Shown piece by piece: positions 7,246-9,853 of a stretch of 9,853 nt of DNA (its first letter is position 1; every line of letters starts with the position of its first letter). Made by a program: the position numbers and the translations under genes. This DNA comes from Bacillota bacterium (GTDB lineage: Bacteria > Bacillota > Clostridia > Lachnospirales > Lachnospiraceae), in the NCBI GenBank assembly GCA_023414985.1, contig JAEZLY010000264.1, positions 1 through 9,853 of the forward strand, written 5' to 3'. The notes beneath the pieces were generated by a model. It was not told the DNA's origin and searched no databases. It saw only the letters and a program-made list of their open reading frames with translations.

Positions 7246-7515
7246 TTGAATAAATCAAATGGGAATACAGGAGGAAACGGTATTCTGGAATTGGATATTC
7301 ATGGTATGACCAAGTACCAGGCCAAGTTGTGTATTGACAGCCATTTAAAGAAGGCCAAAGGCAATCTTTACAGGCTTCGTATCATCCATGGCTATCAGGG
7401 AGGAACGGAGCTTAGGGATATGGTACGCAGGGAATATCATAAAAATCCTAAAGTTCTTCGGACTGAGATAGGATTAAATCAGGGAATTACCGATCTGGTA
7501 CTCCGGGAGTTATAA
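7246..7515 (+). CDS. Stand-alone Smr-domain protein
   Basis: From TTG 7246 this is an 89-residue protein consisting almost wholly of one Smr domain (the MutS2 C-terminal domain; family members nick or bind DNA or RNA). LDIHGM is at 16-21, a helix with conserved hydrophobics follows, and IIHGYQGGTELRDMV starts at 46. The usual family motif is HGxGxGxLR. Here the loop reads HGYQGGTELR, one residue longer and with shifted glycines, so nuclease activity is uncertain. GGAAGGTGA (7232-7240) is a good ribosome binding site for TTG 7246. The GTG at 7237 lies inside that site and would add three residues. The gene lies 17 bp behind prfC and is followed by a strong terminator, so it is the last gene of a two-gene operon. 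Possible roles include translation quality control or mRNA cleavage, both unproven. Confidence 0.8.
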   Translation: MNKSNGNTGGNGILELDIHGMTKYQAKLCIDSHLKKAKGNLYRLRIIHGYQGGTELRDMVRREYHKNPKVLRTEIGLNQGITDLVLREL

Positions 7516-7522
7516 GAAAGAA

Positions 7523-7560
7523 AGGGACTGCACTACAACGTAGAGCAGTCCCTATTTTTA
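7523..7560 (+). terminator. Rho-independent terminator of the prfC-Smr operon
   Basis: AGGGACTGC (7523-7531) pairs perfectly with GCAGTCCCT (7545-7553). After an A-A mismatch the stem continues with CTAC/GTAG around an AAC loop. TTTTTA follows directly. Very strong by eye. Confidence 0.9.
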
Positions 7561-7594
7561 TCTTATAGGTAAGTTCATCCTATAAGATAAAAAT
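7554..7594. repeat. Perfect 15-bp inverted repeat between convergent terminators
   Basis: TTTTTATCTTATAGG (7555-7569) and its exact complement (7579-7593) are separated by 9 nt. One arm supplies the T-tract of the plus-strand terminator; the other, read on the minus strand, supplies that of the minus-strand terminator. Confidence 0.8.
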
Positions 7595-7622
7595 GCTCCG
7601 CAAGGATGTGCACCTCGCGGAG
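7587..7622 (-). terminator. Rho-independent terminator of the surface protein-sortase operon
   Basis: On the minus strand CTCCGC (7617-7622) pairs with GCGGAG (7597-7602), followed by CATTTTTATC. The 14-nt loop contains GTGCAC, itself a palindrome. It lies about 60 bp beyond the sortase stop. Confidence 0.65.
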
Positions 7623-7631
7623 AGGTAGTTT

Positions 7632-7682
7632 GTTGCTGCGCAACCCGCTCGGGCGCAAAAGTTTCAGCTAGCTGACACTTTT
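7632..7682. repeat. Further hairpins in the convergent intergenic region
   Basis: GTTGC/GCAAC (7632-7636 and 7640-7644) form a small hairpin with a TGC loop. The 12-bp palindrome TCAGCTAGCTGA (7664-7675) is flanked, across one mismatch, by AAAAGT (7657-7662) and ACTTTT (7677-7682). On the plus strand the latter hairpin is followed by more T residues and could act as a second terminator. No coding sequence is apparent in 7516-7683. Confidence 0.55.
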
Positions 7683-7683
7683 T

Positions 7684-8376
7684 TTAAGAGCTAGACAGAT
7701 GGGCAACCAGAACATATCTCTCCGGAGCCGCACCGGTATACACGAACGGGTAGCAGGTGCTTATTGTCAAGGTGGCGTGCGGTTTGGGCACAATGACTGT
7801 CCGATCGTCCTTCTCTACAATTCTCACTTTATCTACGATATAGGTAAAGCTTCCGGCATCGGTCGTAATCAGAAGAGAATCTCCCACTCCGACCTTACCG
7901 AGCTCTTGAAATACAGTGTTTCTGTGACCGGACAGAACACAATTATCTTGTTCTCCGGGTAGAACGCTTCCTACATAATGTCCTACACCAAGATCCAATT
8001 CATCCGTTCCGGTACCTTCATAGATGGGAACAGTTAGTTTGAGCTTCGGGATGGCCAGCGTACCGAAATGGTCTCCGCGCTCCGGACGCTTTAAATATAA
8101 TAGTTGTGCTTCCCTCATAGAGAGCGCCTGTTTTAAAGTGGAGGGCGTGGAAGAAAGGCTTCGGTCTGACAATATACCACCTTTAAGACTATCCTGTTCC
8201 ATTGCTTGATCAGGCGCTTCGGTATAGCTTCTGATTGCAGTTAAGCTTCTCGTATAGTGATAACTGTGATAACAGATCAACCATAACCCACTGACCGTCA
8301 GCAGCAGAGCCACAGAGTAGAGATAATGGCAGCTACGGTTCTGTTTATCGTTGTGATAGGATTTTTTTCTTCTCAT
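7684..8376 (-). CDS. Class D sortase
   Basis: A 230-residue membrane-anchored transpeptidase. A basic N-terminus is followed by one membrane helix (about 19-36), a stalk (37-100) and the sortase barrel (about 103-230). Catalytic residues are all present: H151 in LSGHRNTVF, C208 in TLTISTCYPF and R220 in APERYVLVA. The GTLAIPKLKLTVPIYEG entry and the CYPF/ERY motifs fit class D sortases, which favour LPXTA-type signals. The gene just upstream encodes a protein ending in LPKTA, a tail and a basic terminus, so that protein is the obvious substrate. The start overlaps the end of the substrate gene by 32 bp, with AAGAAGG 6 nt before the ATG, implying translational coupling and matched output. It cleaves the signal between Thr and Ala and attaches the product to the cell wall (known for the family). 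Confidence 0.93.
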   Translation of the reverse strand: MRRKKSYHNDKQNRSCHYLYSVALLLTVSGLWLICYHSYHYTRSLTAIRSYTEAPDQAMEQDSLKGGILSDRSLSSTPSTLKQALSMREAQLLYLKRPERGDHFGTLAIPKLKLTVPIYEGTGTDELDLGVGHYVGSVLPGEQDNCVLSGHRNTVFQELGKVGVGDSLLITTDAGSFTYIVDKVRIVEKDDRTVIVPKPHATLTISTCYPFVYTGAAPERYVLVAHLSSS

Positions 8377-9457
8377 ATTCGGCCTTCTTGTACAGTATTA
8401 GCCCAGTCAGCAGAAAAGCCAAGCCCAGGACTATCCCAGGCAGATAATTGGCAGCGGTCTTCGGCAGCTTTCCACCCTTTATTGTCTTCGGAACAACGAC
8501 AGATTTACCGGTAACTACAGACTGCTTTGCGGTATCGATTGCGGAACCGAATTCCTCTGCAGCGGTATCCAGATTCCCGAAGAGTGCTTCCAGCTTATGG
8601 TGGTCAATGACGAAATCAGCCAGAAGCTTCGAATCCGAACTGTATAATACGATTTTAAAATCCTGGGACAGAAAGTCTTTATCCTGCAGGGCCTCATCAA
8701 TTGTCAAAGGAATCTCTTCTCCATCCTTCAGCATATAAAAGGCAGGCTGAAGGCGGAATAAATCGAAGAAGTCATGGAACCAGTCGGCAAAAAGCCCGGC
8801 TTGTTCGGCCGTCATGGTTTCTTCGTTGATATCCGATAAGGCTGCCAGACGCTTTTGCATAACATTCATCTTAGACAGGAATAAGGGATCAGAGAAATAA
8901 CCCTCCATAGAAGACATATAGTCGGACAGGGTTTGAAGCTCCTGCTCCGATAAGTCCATGGTGGTTAAAAGCTCCGAAAGCATAGCTTCATCAAAGACCG
9001 GTTGAGTAACATCCGGTGACTCAGTTACTGTGGGATCCGCGTTCGTGTCAGATGCAGAGTCAGTGCTGTAATAATATACTGCGAAATCCAGTTCATCCAG
9101 GAAGATATAATCCGTCAGTTCTTCACCGTAGCCGGCCAGAAGCTGTTGAAGCTCCGGCATTGTAAGCTGATAGGTATCCAGGATATCCTTTAGATTACCG
9201 TAATCTGACTGAATAACCTCTCCGAAATAACTCTTAACCTCATCGATGGTTTTCAGATCGCTAAAATTCTGACCTACCGCAGACATGGATGCTTCCAGCA
9301 TCTCCTTGGTGATCTGTAAACCTCTTGTGGTACTGATCTCATCCAGATACTGAGTCAGTTCCTGATCAAAATCAGGTGCTCCTGTTGCATATGCGATATG
9401 CGGCATCATTCCGATCAGCAGCAATAAAGAAAGTAACAGTACTCCCACTTTTTTCAT
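8345..9457 (-). CDS. Acidic LPXTA-anchored surface protein, sortase substrate
   Basis: A 370-residue secreted protein. The signal peptide is residues 1-24 (AYA before the cut). An acidic, mostly helical body follows, with DFDQELTQYLDEI (29-41) and YIFLDELDFAVYYY (117-130) as the most recognisable segments. A Ser/Thr/Asp/Pro-rich linker spans 131-155, then a second acidic helical region covers 155-310. The C-terminus is a sorting signal: LPKTA at 331-335, a membrane helix (about 338-356) and KKAEYEKKK. The arrangement and body resemble the Firmicutes 'processed acidic surface protein' family, which carries LPXTA signals and sits beside class D sortases; I assign this from memory of the family. 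An earlier VPKT at 322-325 repeats the LPKT core. The start at 9457 has GGAGGAG 6 nt upstream; the frame stays open to 9619 but without ribosome binding sites. Function unknown. Confidence 0.85.
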   Translation of the reverse strand: MKKVGVLLLSLLLLIGMMPHIAYATGAPDFDQELTQYLDEISTTRGLQITKEMLEASMSAVGQNFSDLKTIDEVKSYFGEVIQSDYGNLKDILDTYQLTMPELQQLLAGYGEELTDYIFLDELDFAVYYYSTDSASDTNADPTVTESPDVTQPVFDEAMLSELLTTMDLSEQELQTLSDYMSSMEGYFSDPLFLSKMNVMQKRLAALSDINEETMTAEQAGLFADWFHDFFDLFRLQPAFYMLKDGEEIPLTIDEALQDKDFLSQDFKIVLYSSDSKLLADFVIDHHKLEALFGNLDTAAEEFGSAIDTAKQSVVTGKSVVVPKTIKGGKLPKTAANYLPGIVLGLAFLLTGLILYKKAEYEKKKILSQR

Positions 9458-9493
9458 TTTATACTCCTCCATGGTTATGTTGTTATGTCTGAA

Positions 9494-9529
9494 GAGAGGC
9501 TTCCCTCTCCGGTATGTGTAATGATTATA
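9494..9529 (-). promoter_or_regulatory. Predicted promoter and leader hairpin of the surface protein-sortase operon
   Basis: On the minus strand a perfect TATAAT (9524-9529) lies about 70 bp before the start codon. The -35 position (TAGCGG) is poor. The predicted leader contains a GAGAGG/CCTCTC hairpin (9494-9499 with 9504-9509, 4-nt loop). A weak -35 could mean activation by a regulator or an alternative sigma factor. Confidence 0.4.
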
Positions 9530-9686
9530 TAATGGTAAAAGAACAGCCGCTATACGTGAAGTGCTGCTAAATCTGGATAATATTGAGACATCTAGATAAG
9601 CAGATAGGATCGACTTCAAACCGGTGCCCTCGAATTGGAATAATCTTTTCTTTTAAAAAATTGCTATGGTAAAGAAATGGTATCTT

Positions 9687-9695
9687 TGCTATAAT
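9687..9695 (+). promoter_or_regulatory. Extended -10 promoter for the right-edge gene
   Basis: TGCTATAAT is a perfect TATAAT with the extended TG motif, about 50 bp upstream of the start codon. The -35 position (TGGTAA, 17 bp upstream) is a partial match. The rest of 9458-9746 holds the two divergent promoters and no gene that I can support. Confidence 0.6.
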
Positions 9696-9746
9696 TATTC
9701 TATTGTTAATTACTACTACAACGAATTCATAAAAGGAGAGGAAGCT

Positions 9747-9853
9747 ATGAAGGTAACGAATATAACCAATATTGATGCTTTTTTTAAGGTAATTGATGCC
9801 TGCTCAGGTAAGGTGGAGCTGGTTACCAACGAAGGCGACAGACTGAATTTGAA
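9747..9853 (+). CDS. Small unrecognised protein, N-terminal 35 codons (cut by window edge)
   Basis: ATG 9747 is preceded by AAAGGAG (9732-9738) at good spacing and by an extended -10 promoter. The frame is open to the window edge and reads MKVTNITNIDAFFKVIDACS, then GKVELVTNEGDRLNL. There is no signal peptide. The helix-then-strand pattern and polar composition suggest a small soluble cytoplasmic protein. It resembles short conserved proteins of Lachnospiraceae, sometimes annotated misleadingly as polyA polymerase, but I recall this only loosely and assign no function. Confidence 0.65.
   Translation, partial: MKVTNITNIDAFFKVIDACSGKVELVTNEGDRLNL

Noticed and set aside
9458..9619. N-terminal extension of the acidic surface protein by 54 residues
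   Set aside because: It would bury the signal peptide inside the protein and has no ribosome binding site. The internal ATG at 9457 has GGAGGAG at ideal spacing.
1..9853. CRISPR arrays, insertion sequences, tRNA or rRNA genes
   Set aside because: No regularly spaced direct repeats, transposase-like products, terminal inverted repeats with target duplications, or tRNA/rRNA-like segments were seen on either strand.

Overview
The window looks like chromosomal DNA of a low-to-moderate G+C Gram-positive anaerobe, most likely a Clostridia/Lachnospiraceae-type Bacillota. The reasons are strong AGGAGG-type ribosome binding sites before nearly every gene, an LPXTA-type cell-wall sorting signal with its own sortase, signal peptides suited to a Gram-positive secretome, and the overall protein style. 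The genus assignment is inference. I see no phage, transposon, CRISPR, tRNA or rRNA. The genes are intact apart from the two cut by the window edges.

Layout. (1) 1-1048, minus: N-terminal half of an MMPL/RND-type membrane transporter, running off the left edge. It is divergent from (2) 1308-1874, plus, a TetR/AcrR repressor. The region between them holds a perfect 13-bp palindrome overlapping the predicted transporter promoter, the usual arrangement for a TetR-controlled exporter. (3) 1969-2535, plus: a small secreted protein with an SbsA-type Ig-like domain. Its leader carries a CCTCCT element able to pair with either of two AGGAGG copies, one of which is the gene's own ribosome binding site. 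A strong terminator follows it. (4) 2657-4372 and 4411-5526, plus: a two-gene operon of a cytoplasmic GH3 (NagZ-like) beta-N-acetylhexosaminidase and an HSL-type alpha/beta-hydrolase/esterase, plausibly acting together on acylated sugars or glycosides. (5) 5642-7228 and 7246-7515, plus: peptide chain release factor 3 (prfC), then a stand-alone Smr-domain protein. (6) 7516-7683: a structure-rich convergent intergenic region with opposed terminators sharing an identical 15-nt tail. (7) 9457 down to 7684, minus: an acidic secreted protein with a C-terminal LPKTA sorting signal and, overlapping it, a class D sortase, a dedicated substrate-enzyme pair. (8) 9747-9853, plus: the first 35 codons of a small unrecognised protein with a good promoter and ribosome binding site.

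The most distinctive biology is the sortase/acidic-surface-protein pair, whose substrate function is unknown. Next come two candidate RNA-level controls upstream of the Ig-domain gene and of the GH3 gene. Several start sites were moved inward from the longest possible reading frame because only the internal starts have ribosome binding sites: 4411, GTG 5642, TTG 7246 and 9457.
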